A DNA stretch of 64,000 nucleotides, from contig NZ_JAKGAS010000003.1 of assembly GCF_021532655.1 (NCBI RefSeq), positions 416,911 through 480,910 of the forward strand, in the 5' to 3' direction. This DNA is from Paraglaciecola algarum (GTDB lineage Bacteria > Pseudomonadota > Gammaproteobacteria > Enterobacterales > Alteromonadaceae). Every line of letters starts with the position of its first letter. Positions within the stretch are counted from its first letter, which is position 1. Shown here piece after piece: positions 44,367 to 54,120 of the stretch. A program made the position numbers and the translations under genes. The notes beneath the pieces were generated by a model, which saw only the letters and a program-made list of their open reading frames with translations, was not told the DNA's origin and did no database searches.

Positions 44367-45941
44367 TCATTCAAAAGGAATAGCGTGCTGCTTAAAGTAT
44401 GCTTGTAATTCTAAGGTCGACTTTCGAAATTTTTGCCAACGCCCAATTGAGCGAGTATTAATTTTCTCGCGAACTTGTACCTTACTTGCAGTCGACACTG
44501 GCGCTTGATTATTTTCGACTTGTATACATTGAGGTTGCCAATCAAGTTTACAAAAATCAAGTAAACTCTTCACTTCTTCCTCTGGTTGTTTAACTAATTG
44601 CTCGTAATTCAACACTAAGAGGTTTTTGACATTTTTTTCAGACCAGGCTTGCCCTAGCCGGTAAAACTGCTGGTAGAACATACCGATATTTTGCAAGTCG
44701 TAGGCATAGGCATAATAAGGGCTATTAATCGAAAACAATTGCCTAAAATTGCCAATACAGGTGTCCATAGCATTACGTTGCACCCAAACAATTTTTGCAT
44801 TAGGCAAAGCATCTAAGATCAAATTGATATAAAAAAAGTTAAATGGCAGTTTATCGACAAAACGTTCTGCTTGCCCTCTCACTGCTTTTGTTCGTTCAAT
44901 ATAACGCTCACCTAATTGGCGCATATCAATATTTTGTGCGGCGGTTAACGTCTCTACATCTAAGATTTTAGCAGAAGCCGTATTGGTTACTTCTTTGACA
45001 GCGACACCAAAGTCTTGCAACTCTCCACACGAGTCAACTTGAGTATGATTACTTAAAATACGCTCGACTAGAGTCGTACCCGAGCGCGGCATACCCACAA
45101 CAAAAATAGGTGCGTGACTATCACTGCCCCTCGTTTTCGCTACTGGAGGTTGACGATTGGTATTTGGTTGTGATGCAGCAAAGAGTGCAACGTCTTGCGA
45201 AATATCGTAATTTAGACTGCATAATTTAGCCTGCTTAACTTGGTTTAATATTTGAAAAGCTTGCTCATATAAACCTAATGCTTCGTATTCTTTGGCTAAA
45301 GCATGGCCATAGTGTAAGCCGTCATCGGGGTGATCAATTTGACGACTTGCCACTTCTAAACGTTCAATATGATTGTTTTGTTGAGTAATGCCTCCTAGAT
45401 CCGACAACGCAAAATGAGCTTGGGCGTAATTAGGTTTAAGTTTAATCGCCTGTTCAAAAGCCTCTCGAGCTTTTGCAAATAACCCAGCAAATTTACACGA
45501 CACGGCAAAATTGTAATAAAACGCTGGATTGTTATTAGTAAGAGACAAAGCTTTTTCGAAATACTCTAGTGCTTGTATATGTGACCCAACACGACTTAAT
45601 GCAACACCTAAAGTATCTAAAGTGAGAGGATTATTAACCTTTTCTACTGAGACCAAATTGGCATAACGCACAGCCTCAGTCTTTTTTCCTTGTAACGCAT
45701 AACATTTACTAAGATGGGACAAATATTCTAAGCTTGAACTAATTTCTATAGCTTTATGTATCAGTGCTATGGCTTTTTGAATCTGCCCAACTTCTACATT
45801 TACCATACCTAATAAGAAATAACTGTCTGCATGTTGAGGCTCCTGCTGAATAATCTCCACACAGTAAGCATGTGCCTTAACATAATCTCGGTTATTTAAT
45901 GCTTGTTGAGCTAATTGATGTAAATTCTGTATATTTTTCAT
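44367..45941 (-). CDS. TPR-containing sulfotransferase
   Basis: The N-terminal 230 residues are tetratricopeptide repeats (for example DTLGVALSRVGSHIQALEYF, AREAFEQAIKLKPNYAQAHF). The C-terminal part is a PAPS-dependent sulfotransferase with the 5'-phosphosulfate loop FVVGMPRSGTTLVERIL (near residue 280), and AKIVWVQRNAMDTCIGNFRQ, which carries the 3'-phosphate-binding arginine and serine region. Such fused proteins sulfate unknown acceptors in marine bacteria. I start at the ATG at 45941 (524 residues); the longer frame with GTG at 45965 begins inside the terminator of the upstream TonB gene. A relation to the TonB receptor is suggested by order only. Confidence 0.85.
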   Translation of the reverse strand: MKNIQNLHQLAQQALNNRDYVKAHAYCVEIIQQEPQHADSYFLLGMVNVEVGQIQKAIALIHKAIEISSSLEYLSHLSKCYALQGKKTEAVRYANLVSVEKVNNPLTLDTLGVALSRVGSHIQALEYFEKALSLTNNNPAFYYNFAVSCKFAGLFAKAREAFEQAIKLKPNYAQAHFALSDLGGITQQNNHIERLEVASRQIDHPDDGLHYGHALAKEYEALGLYEQAFQILNQVKQAKLCSLNYDISQDVALFAASQPNTNRQPPVAKTRGSDSHAPIFVVGMPRSGTTLVERILSNHTQVDSCGELQDFGVAVKEVTNTASAKILDVETLTAAQNIDMRQLGERYIERTKAVRGQAERFVDKLPFNFFYINLILDALPNAKIVWVQRNAMDTCIGNFRQLFSINSPYYAYAYDLQNIGMFYQQFYRLGQAWSEKNVKNLLVLNYEQLVKQPEEEVKSLLDFCKLDWQPQCIQVENNQAPVSTASKVQVREKINTRSIGRWQKFRKSTLELQAYFKQHAIPFE

Positions 45942-45951
45942 TTTGTCACAC

Positions 45952-45977
45952 AAAAAAAGAGGCACATTATGTGCCTC
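45952..45977 (-). terminator. Terminator after the TonB-dependent receptor
   Basis: On the minus strand GAGGCAC and GTGCCTC form a stem followed by seven T. It lies between the receptor stop and the sulfotransferase start, so it may attenuate readthrough into the latter. Confidence 0.85.
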
Positions 45978-45995
45978 CTTGGTATAGCTCAGGCT

Positions 45996-48485
45996 TTATA
46001 ATTCAAAGTCATAAGTAAATTTCAAGCCTACTTTACGAGGGGACAACAAATAATGCCCATAACTACGTAATATATCCACTCCATTACTATTTACATCGGG
46101 ACTTACCGCTAAACCAATATCGCCTTTATTAGTCCTTGAAGACACAAAAGCATATTTATCGAACATATTATCTACGTAAAAAGTCACCGCCCAATTATCA
46201 TCTGAAATAGAAGCACTTAAATTATTAAGACTATATCCACCTAGGACGTCTCCACTTTCTCGATTTCCAATTTGAGTAATCACATCACTTTGAGCAGTCA
46301 AACCGTACACTAGATCAAGCAGTTTCCCATCTAAAATTTCAGTCGTATATTTGAAACCAAATGAGAATTGGTGCTCTGGTGACCCCGGCAAACGATCACC
46401 GCTCATGGCGTCGATATCACCATCTCCATCAGCAGCCCCATCACCATCACCATTTCCAAACAGCCCTAATACGTTTTCTCTCAATTCTGCTTTAGTGAAT
46501 GAATAGGTAGCATACATACTTAATTCATTACTAATAATTGCTCTACTAGATAGTTCTAACCCTTTTGAATTAGCTTTACCAGCATTAGTTGTAATCGGTT
46601 GAGATCCATTAAGAGTAGCACCAGCAACTTGAGCATCATCCCAATCCACGTTAAATATTGCAGCATTAAAATATAATTTGTTTCGTAACCACGAACTCTT
46701 AAAACCCAATTCATAATTAGTCGTCGTATCTGCATCAAATGTTTGTTCAAATGCTAATGCACAAACTTGTTGAGTATCAGGTGAAGCATTTGGATCACAA
46801 GCCCCAACACTATTAGCTCCACCAATTCTGAATCCTTCGCTTATGGTTGCATAACCTAAAACATCATTTGTAAACTGATAGCTAGTATTAAATTTAAGTA
46901 AACTACCACTATCTTCATCGGAAACATCTAATAAATTTAATATAACTTCATCACCGGTCCGAAAATCATCGTAACCATCTTCAACTGTTATAGACGTATA
47001 TAATAATGGAAAGTCTACATCTGACTGAATGGCAACTTCATATTCATAAAACCTTGCGCCTAATGTAAAGTTAAGCTTGTCATTAAATTGATAACTTAAT
47101 TCACCAAATAAGGCTTTTTCAGAAGAGTCTATGAAATCTACCGAGTAATACTCAAGTGAATCAGGACGCAAATTACCGCCAGTCTCCCAAACATTGACCA
47201 CGTATTCGTCAAAACCCGGAGTAAACTCCTTACTAATACCTTCGGATTCCACTTTGTAATAATAGCCACCTATAATCCAAGATAAATCAGTATCACTTTG
47301 CGAAACTAAGCGCAACTCTTGGGTAAATATATCAATCTTATCTAGTTCACGAGTAAAAGACGAAAAGGCAGGGAATTCTTCATAACTATAGTCTAACCCG
47401 ATAAGTAAATCAGTTTGATCACGCTGACCATCGGCCTCGTATCCAGACTGGCCCGTTGCAGAAACCAGTTCTGCAAATCCCAGATCAGCCTTTATTTCTA
47501 GGCTAAGCAACGAATCTTCTTTTTCACGAGGTTCTTCATAACGATAGGCTGATTCATATTTACCAACTAAACCAGATAAAGGATTAGTGTCAGCTAAAGA
47601 ACCATAATGAGAAATAGATCGTCCTTCAACGTCTTGGTTTTGATAAAAGTATGACAAAGTTGCATCAAAAGAATCAGTAGGTTTCCAACGTAAAGCGACT
47701 TTTGCAGTAAGGGTATCTTCACCGTTTACATCTTCTACTCGACGAATATTTTGATCGACATCATTTTGGTTTGACCAATCAGGATCCGGCAATGACACCC
47801 CACCTTCTTTCACAACATAATTGTAATCGATAAAGCCTGGATCATTTAATTTGTTTAAAGACATCCTTAAACCTAATACATCATCAATTAGCGGCGCATT
47901 AAATACAAACCCAGCCTCCCCACCTATAGAACTACTTTCAGATTGTGAAAACAAATCTCCGTAAATTTTTCCTTCAGTAAGATCTAACTCAACTTGCTTA
48001 GGAATATAACGAATCGCACCACCTAAAGTACCTGCACCATATAAAGTTCCTTGGGGGCCAATCAATACCTCTACACGTTCGATATCATTTAATCGCATAT
48101 TTATAAATAGAGGGATTTCACCAACATAAGTTGCCACAGTCTCGCCATCAGAACCTGGTCCTGATGTATTGGTGTTCAAACCACGGACAATTATTGGGGA
48201 ATCATTACGCCCACCTTGATCAACCACTGTCAACCCAGGAACCCAACGAGCAACATCTTCCAAATCTCCAATATTTTGTTCCGCTAACGTATCTGATGTT
48301 AAAGCAGTAATGTTCAAAGGGGCATCTTGCACAGTACCGGTGCGCCGTGTAGCGGTAATTTCAATTTTTTCAATTTGGTTATCTACCTTAGGTGCTGCTT
48401 GAGCGATAGATTTGGGTGTCAGTAATATTGAAGACATAGCCAAAGCAATAGCTGAATATTTGAATAATGTTTTATGTGTGTTCAT
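45996..48485 (-). CDS. TonB-dependent outer-membrane receptor
   Basis: The 829-residue protein has a signal peptide (to about residue 30), a TonB-box-like segment (KIEITATRRTG), a plug domain (NITALTSDTLAEQNIGDLED, VPGLTVVDQGG, IIVRGLNTN) and a 22-strand-type barrel ending YGHYLLSPRKVGLKFTYDFEL. The family imports iron complexes, vitamins or oligosaccharides using proton motive force. A calcium-binding-like GDGDGAADGDGDIDAMSGD loop (about residues 680-700) is in the barrel. The substrate is not indicated; no Fur box was seen upstream. It is followed by a terminator and then the sulfotransferase. Confidence 0.93.
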   Translation of the reverse strand: MNTHKTLFKYSAIALAMSSILLTPKSIAQAAPKVDNQIEKIEITATRRTGTVQDAPLNITALTSDTLAEQNIGDLEDVARWVPGLTVVDQGGRNDSPIIVRGLNTNTSGPGSDGETVATYVGEIPLFINMRLNDIERVEVLIGPQGTLYGAGTLGGAIRYIPKQVELDLTEGKIYGDLFSQSESSSIGGEAGFVFNAPLIDDVLGLRMSLNKLNDPGFIDYNYVVKEGGVSLPDPDWSNQNDVDQNIRRVEDVNGEDTLTAKVALRWKPTDSFDATLSYFYQNQDVEGRSISHYGSLADTNPLSGLVGKYESAYRYEEPREKEDSLLSLEIKADLGFAELVSATGQSGYEADGQRDQTDLLIGLDYSYEEFPAFSSFTRELDKIDIFTQELRLVSQSDTDLSWIIGGYYYKVESEGISKEFTPGFDEYVVNVWETGGNLRPDSLEYYSVDFIDSSEKALFGELSYQFNDKLNFTLGARFYEYEVAIQSDVDFPLLYTSITVEDGYDDFRTGDEVILNLLDVSDEDSGSLLKFNTSYQFTNDVLGYATISEGFRIGGANSVGACDPNASPDTQQVCALAFEQTFDADTTTNYELGFKSSWLRNKLYFNAAIFNVDWDDAQVAGATLNGSQPITTNAGKANSKGLELSSRAIISNELSMYATYSFTKAELRENVLGLFGNGDGDGAADGDGDIDAMSGDRLPGSPEHQFSFGFKYTTEILDGKLLDLVYGLTAQSDVITQIGNRESGDVLGGYSLNNLSASISDDNWAVTFYVDNMFDKYAFVSSRTNKGDIGLAVSPDVNSNGVDILRSYGHYLLSPRKVGLKFTYDFEL

Positions 48486-48821
48486 TTATGATTCCAATAG
48501 GATGGTACAACTACGTTAAATAAAATGTTTTGCACATTCTATGCCCATAACTTTGAATTATCAGTACGAAAAGTGCAGCAAATTGTAACTAAAGTGCATA
48601 ATTACCTAATTCTTATGCGAGTTTTTGCATTTAGTAATTGTCACAGTACTGAATTGGTTCAAAAATTCTATCTTAATTCCTTTAAATTTGGCTACACCAC
48701 CAGCTAACGCACCAAAAAAGACACATAAAGCACCAATTTAGCGCACTGAAAAGCGCATAAATATTCAATAGTAGGTTAAATTGACAAAATTGAGTTGAAA
48801 TTAATAATTGAAGGTAAATAT
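48486..48821. other. Intergenic stretch between the TonB receptor and tRNA-Gly
   Basis: The 335 bases hold the receptor promoter region and the 3' flank of the tRNA. No gene or strong hairpin is seen. Confidence 0.5.
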
Positions 48822-48896
48822 TGGAGCGGGAAACGAGATTCGAACTCGCGACCCCAACCTTGGCAAGGTTGTGCTCTACCACTGAGCTATTCCCGC
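48822..48896 (-). tRNA. tRNA-Gly (anticodon GCC)
   Basis: Read on the minus strand the 75 bases start GCGGGAATAGCTCAG and end TCCCGCTCCA with an encoded CCA. The acceptor arms pair (GCGGGAA/TTTCCCGC region). The anticodon loop TTGCCAA between CAACC and GGTTG has GCC at 48864-48862, and the T-arm GTTCGAATC is standard. It closely matches E. coli tRNA-Gly(GCC). Confidence 0.98.
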
Positions 48897-48934
48897 ATAA
48901 TGATGATGTACTACGTACACTTTTCATGGTCATT
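48891..48934. repeat. Direct repeat A, copy 1 (5' end of tRNA-Gly plus upstream flank)
   Basis: The 44 bases from TCCCGCATAATGATG to CATGGTCATT are exactly repeated at 49024-49067. The first six bases belong to the tRNA acceptor stem. Confidence 0.95.
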
Positions 48935-49023
48935 GCTCAGTTCCTGAGCTATTACAAAATACGTCCTGTATTTTGCCTTGCAGGCCATCTTTCAGATGTT
49001 CAAAATTGTTCCTGACAATTTTG
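48935..49023 (-). other. Hairpin cassette inside a tRNA-Gly 5' remnant
   Basis: The 89 bases between the two direct repeats hold four perfect hairpins: GCTCAG-TTC-CTGAGC (48935-48949), CAAAATAC-GTCCT-GTATTTTG (48955-48975), CATCT-TTC-AGATG (48986-48998) and CAAAATTGT-TCCTG-ACAATTTTG (49001-49023). On the tRNA strand the two long loops read AGGAC and CAGGA. AATAGCTCAG, the start of the D-arm, is present on the 5' remnant but separated from GCGGGA by the hairpins. This is a broken tRNA copy. Confidence 0.7.
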
Positions 49024-49067
49024 TCCCGCATAATGATGATGTACTACGTACACTTTTCATGGTCATT
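49024..49067. repeat. Direct repeat A, copy 2
   Basis: It is identical over 44 bases to 48891-48934. Here the tRNA acceptor bases are followed by the hairpin cassette instead of the rest of the tRNA. Confidence 0.95.
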
Positions 49068-49186
49068 CCGTTTTAAACAAGAGATGTCTAAAACGGAGGC
49101 GCATTTTACAAAAAATAATGTTGGTTGCAAGTACTAAATTATATTTTTTCAAATTTTATTTAAATATGTTTACGCTTTAACCAAAT

Positions 49187-49732
49187 TTAGATGACAAACA
49201 CATATTCACGGTAATACACCATTTCGGCGATGGACTCACGAATATCATCTAAAGCTAAATGCACGCCTTTTTTTGTAAAACCTTCTAACAATTCTGGTTT
49301 CCAACGGCGCACTAATTCTTTAATAGTGCTGACATCAATATTTCGATAATGAAAATACTCTTCAAGTTCTGGCATATATTTCACTAAGAAACGCCTATCT
49401 TGGCCAATAGTATTGCCGCAAAGCGGTGATACACCTTTAGGCACATATTGTTCTAAAAACTTAATGGTTTGTTGTACCGCCTGCTGTTCAGACACTTGGC
49501 TGGCTCGACAGCGAGCAGTTAGTCCAGACTTTCCATGTACGTCGATACACCACTGGCTCATATTATTTAATATGTCGTCACTTTGATGAATAGCTAACAC
49601 TGGGCCTTCAGCCACAATATTAAGATTTTTATCCGTCACTATAGTGGCTATTTCCAACACAACATCAGTTTCTGGCTCAAGCCCGGTCATTTCCATGTCG
49701 ATCCAAACTAAGTTTTCATTGTCTACAGACAT
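49187..49732 (-). CDS. orn: Oligoribonuclease
   Basis: The 181-residue DEDDh exonuclease opens [17 protein letters not shown] (first Asp and Glu) and carries [11 protein letters not shown] and [14 protein letters not shown] (His and Asp). Orn degrades two- to five-base RNAs, including pGpG from cyclic di-GMP breakdown. I start at the ATG at 49732 (MSVDNEN) because AGGAG lies seven bases upstream. A longer in-frame start at 49792 would add 20 unrelated residues. It is divergent from rsgA, in the usual orn-rsgA-psd neighbourhood. Confidence 0.97.
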   Translation of the reverse strand: MSVDNENLVWIDMEMTGLEPETDVVLEIATIVTDKNLNIVAEGPVLAIHQSDDILNNMSQWCIDVHGKSGLTARCRASQVSEQQAVQQTIKFLEQYVPKGVSPLCGNTIGQDRRFLVKYMPELEEYFHYRNIDVSTIKELVRRWKPELLEGFTKKGVHLALDDIRESIAEMVYYREYVFVI

Positions 49733-49889
49733 TGTGGCTCCTAAGGCGTATAAAAAATTTTTGAGCATAATTATGCGATATGATTGATTCAATACGTTTT
49801 TATTCGAGCTTATTTTTCAATACTATTTGGTATAAAACGTTTCAAACGTTACCATGATACTAGAAACTCAACAGGCTCTATAGAAAAAC

Positions 49890-50927
49890 GTGGCAAAAAA
49901 ACCAAAACTTACCAAAAAACAGAAACGCCAAGTTTCAGTCAATCGCTCAAAACGCCTGTCAAAAAACACTGCTACCAGTGAAATGGAAGACAACCAATTT
50001 GCTGAACAACAATCGGGCCGTGTAATCGGCAGGTTTGGCAAACATGCCGACGTAGAAGATCAAGCGTCAATTATTCATAGATGCCACATGCGCCGCACTA
50101 TTAGCAGCGTAGTGTGCGGTGACCAAGTATTGTTTCGCCCCGGTAAAGATCAATCATTAAGTATTAGTGGCATTATCGAAGCAGTAGAAGATAGAAAATC
50201 AGTACTGACCCGTCCAGATTTTTACGATGGAGTAAAGCCTGTTGCGGCCAACATTGATCAGATCATAATTGTTAGCTCTGTATTGCCTAGCTTGTCTCTA
50301 AACATTATTGACCGTTATTTAGTCGCCTCTGAAGATGTTGAAATCACACCTGTTATTCTGCTTAACAAAGTTGAATTGTTAACGGCCGAAGAGCGGGCTG
50401 AAGTAGAAGTGCAACTGAATATTTATCGAGATATTGGTTACCAAATAATTTACACCAGCTGTAAAACACTAACAGGTTTAGAACAACTTGCAGCTAGTTT
50501 AAAAGACAAAGTTAGTGTGTTTGTCGGTCAATCTGGTGTAGGTAAATCAAGTTTGATAAATGCCTTACTGCCAGAAGCGACAGATGAAATAATCGGTGAT
50601 ATTTCTGACAACTCAGGCCTCGGCCAACACACTACAACCACTGCTAAACTATTACATTTTCCTGCAGGCGGAGATTTAATTGACTCTCCAGGAGTACGTG
50701 AATTTGCCTTATGGCATTTGCCTACTGAAAGATTGACCAACGGATTTAAAGAGTTTAGAGATTATTTAGGTGGCTGTAAATTTAGAGACTGCAAACACGG
50801 TAATGATCCAGGGTGTTTATTAAAAGAGGCCGTAGAGCAAGGAAAGATTAGCCAACAACGTTATCAAAGTTACCATAAAATTTTATCTAACATGGATGAA
50901 TTACGCCCTTCACATGCCAAACCCTAA
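49890..50927 (+). CDS. rsgA: Ribosome small-subunit GTPase A
   Basis: The 345-residue protein shows the circularly permuted GTPase order: NKVEL (G4), [13 protein letters not shown] (G1), [10 protein letters not shown] (G2) and DSPGVREF (G3). A C-terminal zinc site follows in [20 protein letters not shown]. The basic N-terminus [19 protein letters not shown] and an OB-fold precede the GTPase. It matures 30S subunits. The start codon is GTG at 49890, supported by alignment with the family N-terminus. Confidence 0.97.
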   Translation: MAKKPKLTKKQKRQVSVNRSKRLSKNTATSEMEDNQFAEQQSGRVIGRFGKHADVEDQASIIHRCHMRRTISSVVCGDQVLFRPGKDQSLSISGIIEAVEDRKSVLTRPDFYDGVKPVAANIDQIIIVSSVLPSLSLNIIDRYLVASEDVEITPVILLNKVELLTAEERAEVEVQLNIYRDIGYQIIYTSCKTLTGLEQLAASLKDKVSVFVGQSGVGKSSLINALLPEATDEIIGDISDNSGLGQHTTTTAKLLHFPAGGDLIDSPGVREFALWHLPTERLTNGFKEFRDYLGGCKFRDCKHGNDPGCLLKEAVEQGKISQQRYQSYHKILSNMDELRPSHAKP

Positions 50928-51071
50928 TGAGTTATTCGGTGAAATAACTAGTAGATATAAAGCACTAAAATTTTAACTAGCATATAGCTAGTTGGACTTA
51001 GCTTAACTCACACAAGTACTATTATTTAGGTACAATTCTTCTCGGTAAAATCGTAAATTAGGACACTCACT

Positions 51072-51932
51072 TTGTTAGATTCTTTGAAAATTGCATTGCA
51101 ATATATTATGCCCAAACACCTGTTATCAAGATTGGTGGGTAAGTTGGCGGCAGCCGAAGCTGGTGTATTCACTACGGCATTAATTAAGTTATTTATAAAA
51201 CAATACAAAGTTGATATGAGTGAAGCACTCAACTCAAATCCTGAATCTTATGCCTCGTTTAACGACTTTTTTACCCGTGAACTTAGTGCAGATGCCAGAA
51301 CAATTTGCTCTGACGAAAAACAACTGGCTCATCCTGTTGATGGGGCAGTCAGTCAACTTGGAGACATCAAACATGATGCAATATTTCAAGCCAAAGGCCA
51401 TGATTACAGCTTAACGTCTTTATTGGGTGGCAAACCTGAATTAGCCCAACCTTTTTTAAATGGCAAATTTGCTACTGTTTATTTATCTCCAAAAGATTAC
51501 CACCGTATTCATATGCCAATTGATGGCCAATTAACTGACATGATTTATGTGCCAGGAGAATTATTTTCAGTAAGTCCATTAACCGCAGAGCGTGTTCCTG
51601 GGTTATTTGCTAGAAACGAAAGAGTGGTCGCAATATTTGACACAAAAGTCGGCAAATTCGCTATGGTGTTAGTAGGAGCAACAATTGTAGCCAGTATCGA
51701 AACCACTTGGGCAGGAACTGTCTCACCTCCTACAGGAAAAAATGTTCAACATTGGAGATATCCAACTTCTGGTGACAACTCAGTGTTCATCGAAAAAGGT
51801 CAAGAAATGGGCCGATTCAAATTAGGTTCAACTATAGTGGCGTGTTTTGAACCAAACGCCATTGAGTTAGCTGAATTAAGTGCTGGAGACGTAACACGCC
51901 TTGGCGACGTTTTTGCAACTGCATTGAATTAA
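51072..51932 (+). CDS. psd: Phosphatidylserine decarboxylase proenzyme
   Basis: The 286-residue proenzyme aligns from its first residues with PSD ([20 protein letters not shown]). It contains [19 protein letters not shown] and the self-cleavage motif FKLGST, where Gly252-Ser253 is cut to make the pyruvoyl group. It forms phosphatidylethanolamine at the inner membrane. The start is TTG at 51072, consistent with the family N-terminus. It follows rsgA in the conserved order. Confidence 0.97.
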   Translation: MLDSLKIALQYIMPKHLLSRLVGKLAAAEAGVFTTALIKLFIKQYKVDMSEALNSNPESYASFNDFFTRELSADARTICSDEKQLAHPVDGAVSQLGDIKHDAIFQAKGHDYSLTSLLGGKPELAQPFLNGKFATVYLSPKDYHRIHMPIDGQLTDMIYVPGELFSVSPLTAERVPGLFARNERVVAIFDTKVGKFAMVLVGATIVASIETTWAGTVSPPTGKNVQHWRYPTSGDNSVFIEKGQEMGRFKLGSTIVACFEPNAIELAELSAGDVTRLGDVFATALN

Positions 51933-51936
51933 GTTA

Positions 51937-52803
51937 GTGGATCCCGTTAAAAAAAGCCTGATATCTTTACACTTCACTGTTGTATTGTTAGGTGCCACTG
52001 GGCTATTTTCGAAAATTATTCCTTTGTCGGCTATTGATATTACATTCGGCCGTTCGATCATTGCCTGTATTATGCTGGTAGCGATAGTTAAAATAACTGG
52101 CCGAAGGTTATCTTTGTATAGTGCAAAGGACTACATGGTTGCGCTAGTACTAGGATTATTAATGACCGCACATTGGGTCACCTATTTTGCTGCAATGCAA
52201 TACTCCAGTGTATCTGTGGGCATGATTGCCTTGTTTACTTTCCCGGTTATTACCGTATTACTCGAACCTTTTTTCGAAAAAATACGCTTAGTTTGGCAAG
52301 ACTTGTTAAGTGCATTGATTGTTTTGTGTGGCATTGGTTTGCTCATTCCAGAGGTATCCCTAAGTAATGACACCACTTTAGGCATAATGATTGGCGTCGT
52401 ATCGGCTATTTTGTACGCATTTCGTAACTTAATCCATCGTAAACACTTTTCCCATTATTCTGGTGCCCATGCCATGGCATATCAGACCTTAGTCATTTTT
52501 GTTTGTTTGAGTTTTTTCTCATCAGATCAACTATATGAAGCAGACCAACATACTTACATTTGGCTATTTGTTTTAGGTACAGCGCTCACCGCATTTCCTC
52601 ATGCACTTATTGCCGCCAGTTTACGACACTTACGTGCTAAAACCTTCTCTTTAGTTGCCTGCATGCAACCCTTTTGGGGCACCATTATGGCCATTATTAT
52701 CCTAAACGAACAACCTAATTGGCAAACATTATTAGGTGGAATAATGATAGTGTCTGCTGCAATATATGAAACTTACAACGCACAAAAATTACACGGTAAA
52801 TAA
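51937..52803 (+). CDS. EamA/DMT-family transporter
   Basis: The 288-residue protein has about ten hydrophobic helices in two similar halves, the EamA duplication. Marks include GATGLFSKIIPLSAIDITFGRS near the start and LVACMQPFWGTIMAIIILNE near residue 245. These inner-membrane proteins export or import amino acids or other metabolites. It starts with GTG four bases after the psd stop and is followed 25 bases later by a phosphodiesterase gene, so the three genes may be cotranscribed. The substrate is unknown. Confidence 0.88.
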   Translation: MDPVKKSLISLHFTVVLLGATGLFSKIIPLSAIDITFGRSIIACIMLVAIVKITGRRLSLYSAKDYMVALVLGLLMTAHWVTYFAAMQYSSVSVGMIALFTFPVITVLLEPFFEKIRLVWQDLLSALIVLCGIGLLIPEVSLSNDTTLGIMIGVVSAILYAFRNLIHRKHFSHYSGAHAMAYQTLVIFVCLSFFSSDQLYEADQHTYIWLFVLGTALTAFPHALIAASLRHLRAKTFSLVACMQPFWGTIMAIIILNEQPNWQTLLGGIMIVSAAIYETYNAQKLHGK

Positions 52804-52828
52804 CGCCTGATAAAGGACAATAATCCTT

Positions 52829-53524
52829 ATGTTAGTTTTCGCTCATAGGGGTGCAAGTGCAGATGCACCTGAAAACACCTTGCTCGCCATGCGCACAGCG
52901 GTAGCTCAACAGGCTGACGGAATTGAATTTGATGTGCAACAAATCGGCAATGAGCTAGTAGTATTTCACGACCGTGTATTATCAAGAACAACCAATGGCT
53001 CAGGTTTACTACAAGATCAAAGCATACAAGAATTACACAGGCTTGATGCAGGACAAGAACAAACCATACCTACCTTATGGCAAGTATTAGAGTTAATAGA
53101 TGGCCAATGTTTGGTTAACATAGAAGTTAAAGGTCATGTAGAGCCACAGTTATTAGTTAGCTATATTCACCGTGCAAAGACAGAGCTCAACTTTAGGTTA
53201 GACCAATTTATAGTATCTTCCTTCAACCATCATTTTTTGCTGGAATTTAGTGCACTTGAACCAAATATTAAAATTGGCGCATTAACTGCCAGTAAGCCAC
53301 TTACCTACGCAGCTTTTGCTGAAAAATTAAAGGCTTATTCTGTAAACATAGATATGAGTGTATTGGATCAAAAGTATATTGCAGATGCTAAAAACAGAGG
53401 CTTAAAAGTAATGGTTTATACGGTAGATAATGCAAGGGAGCTAATACAATTAAAAGAATGGGGAGTGGATGCAGTGTTTTGTAATGGGCCAAGAAAAGCT
53501 CTAATAACCTTAAACCAAATGTAA
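52829..53524 (+). CDS. Glycerophosphodiester phosphodiesterase
   Basis: The 231-residue protein has the GDPD TIM-barrel marks: AHRGASADAPENTLLAMRTA (catalytic His6 and Arg7), GIEFDVQQ (metal Glu and Asp) and FHDRVLSRTTNGSG (second catalytic His). It lacks a signal peptide, so it resembles cytoplasmic UgpQ, which releases glycerol 3-phosphate from phospholipid headgroup diesters. Its place after psd fits phospholipid metabolism. Confidence 0.92.
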   Translation: MLVFAHRGASADAPENTLLAMRTAVAQQADGIEFDVQQIGNELVVFHDRVLSRTTNGSGLLQDQSIQELHRLDAGQEQTIPTLWQVLELIDGQCLVNIEVKGHVEPQLLVSYIHRAKTELNFRLDQFIVSSFNHHFLLEFSALEPNIKIGALTASKPLTYAAFAEKLKAYSVNIDMSVLDQKYIADAKNRGLKVMVYTVDNARELIQLKEWGVDAVFCNGPRKALITLNQM

Positions 53525-53525
53525 C

Positions 53526-53657
53526 TATTCAGCTTATTCCCGTAATGGTTCAAATCTATGCCATATTGTTCAAACTCAAAGCAGAAGCGAGGAACGTACG
53601 AGTACTACTTGAGCATTTCGAACATAGAAGTTGAACTATGTGGCGACGAGCTGAATA
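53526..53657. repeat. Structured gene-end element
   Basis: TATTCAGCT (53526-53534) and AGCTGAATA (53649-53657) form a 9-bp outer stem around about 115 bases, with the inner stem ACATAG/CTATGT (53622-53627, 53636-53641). It separates the convergent GDPD and MerC genes and may terminate both. It lacks T-runs. Confidence 0.45.
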
Positions 53658-53665
53658 ATTACAAC

Positions 53666-54100
53666 TTAGCTTTCTGAGCTAGCCCCACAGCCTGACTCTG
53701 ATTCACAGCTTTGGCAACTTTTGCATAGTTTAAGATTGGTTAAATGGGCACCAATAATCAAAAATGCACCAATGGCAATAGTAAATGGCTCATATGATTC
53801 GCCAAAGATATCTTTATTCCAATAGATTAGGCCGCCTAACATCAGGCTATACAGAGGATATATTTGCCTATGGTAACGGTAAAACCCGATGAACAATGCC
53901 CAAAAACCAACTACCATAGACATAGACAAAATCGTTTTTTCAAACCAGTCTTGAGCAAAAAAGAGTGAACCCACAAAAGGCAATAATGGAATTAAAATAG
54001 GCAAAGACAGACAATGCAACGCACACAAACCCGAGGCAAAAATGCCTAGTTTGTCTAAGAACGTTTTATCTTCTGTGTTTTGCATAGCTTTATTTTGCAC
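53666..54100 (-). CDS. MerC-family membrane protein, probably zinc-responsive
   Basis: The 144-residue protein has four hydrophobic helices and the MerC mark FASGLCALHCLSLPILIPLLP (Cys25 and Cys29). The tail is cysteine-rich (CKSCQSCESESGCG). MerC proteins carry metal ions such as mercury across the inner membrane, but no mer genes are near. A Zur-type box overlaps the likely promoter, so zinc uptake or handling is more likely; that is inference. The start is GTG at 54100, with AAGGTAA nearby; an ATG five codons in is an alternative. Confidence 0.8.
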   Translation of the reverse strand: MQNKAMQNTEDKTFLDKLGIFASGLCALHCLSLPILIPLLPFVGSLFFAQDWFEKTILSMSMVVGFWALFIGFYRYHRQIYPLYSLMLGGLIYWNKDIFGESYEPFTIAIGAFLIIGAHLTNLKLCKSCQSCESESGCGASSES

Positions 54101-54120
54101 AAGCGTTACCTTAACCTAAC

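Noticed and set aside
48682..48933. Open frame of 83 codons on the minus strand
   Set aside because: It runs through the tRNA-Gly gene and its repeat flank and has no credible protein features.
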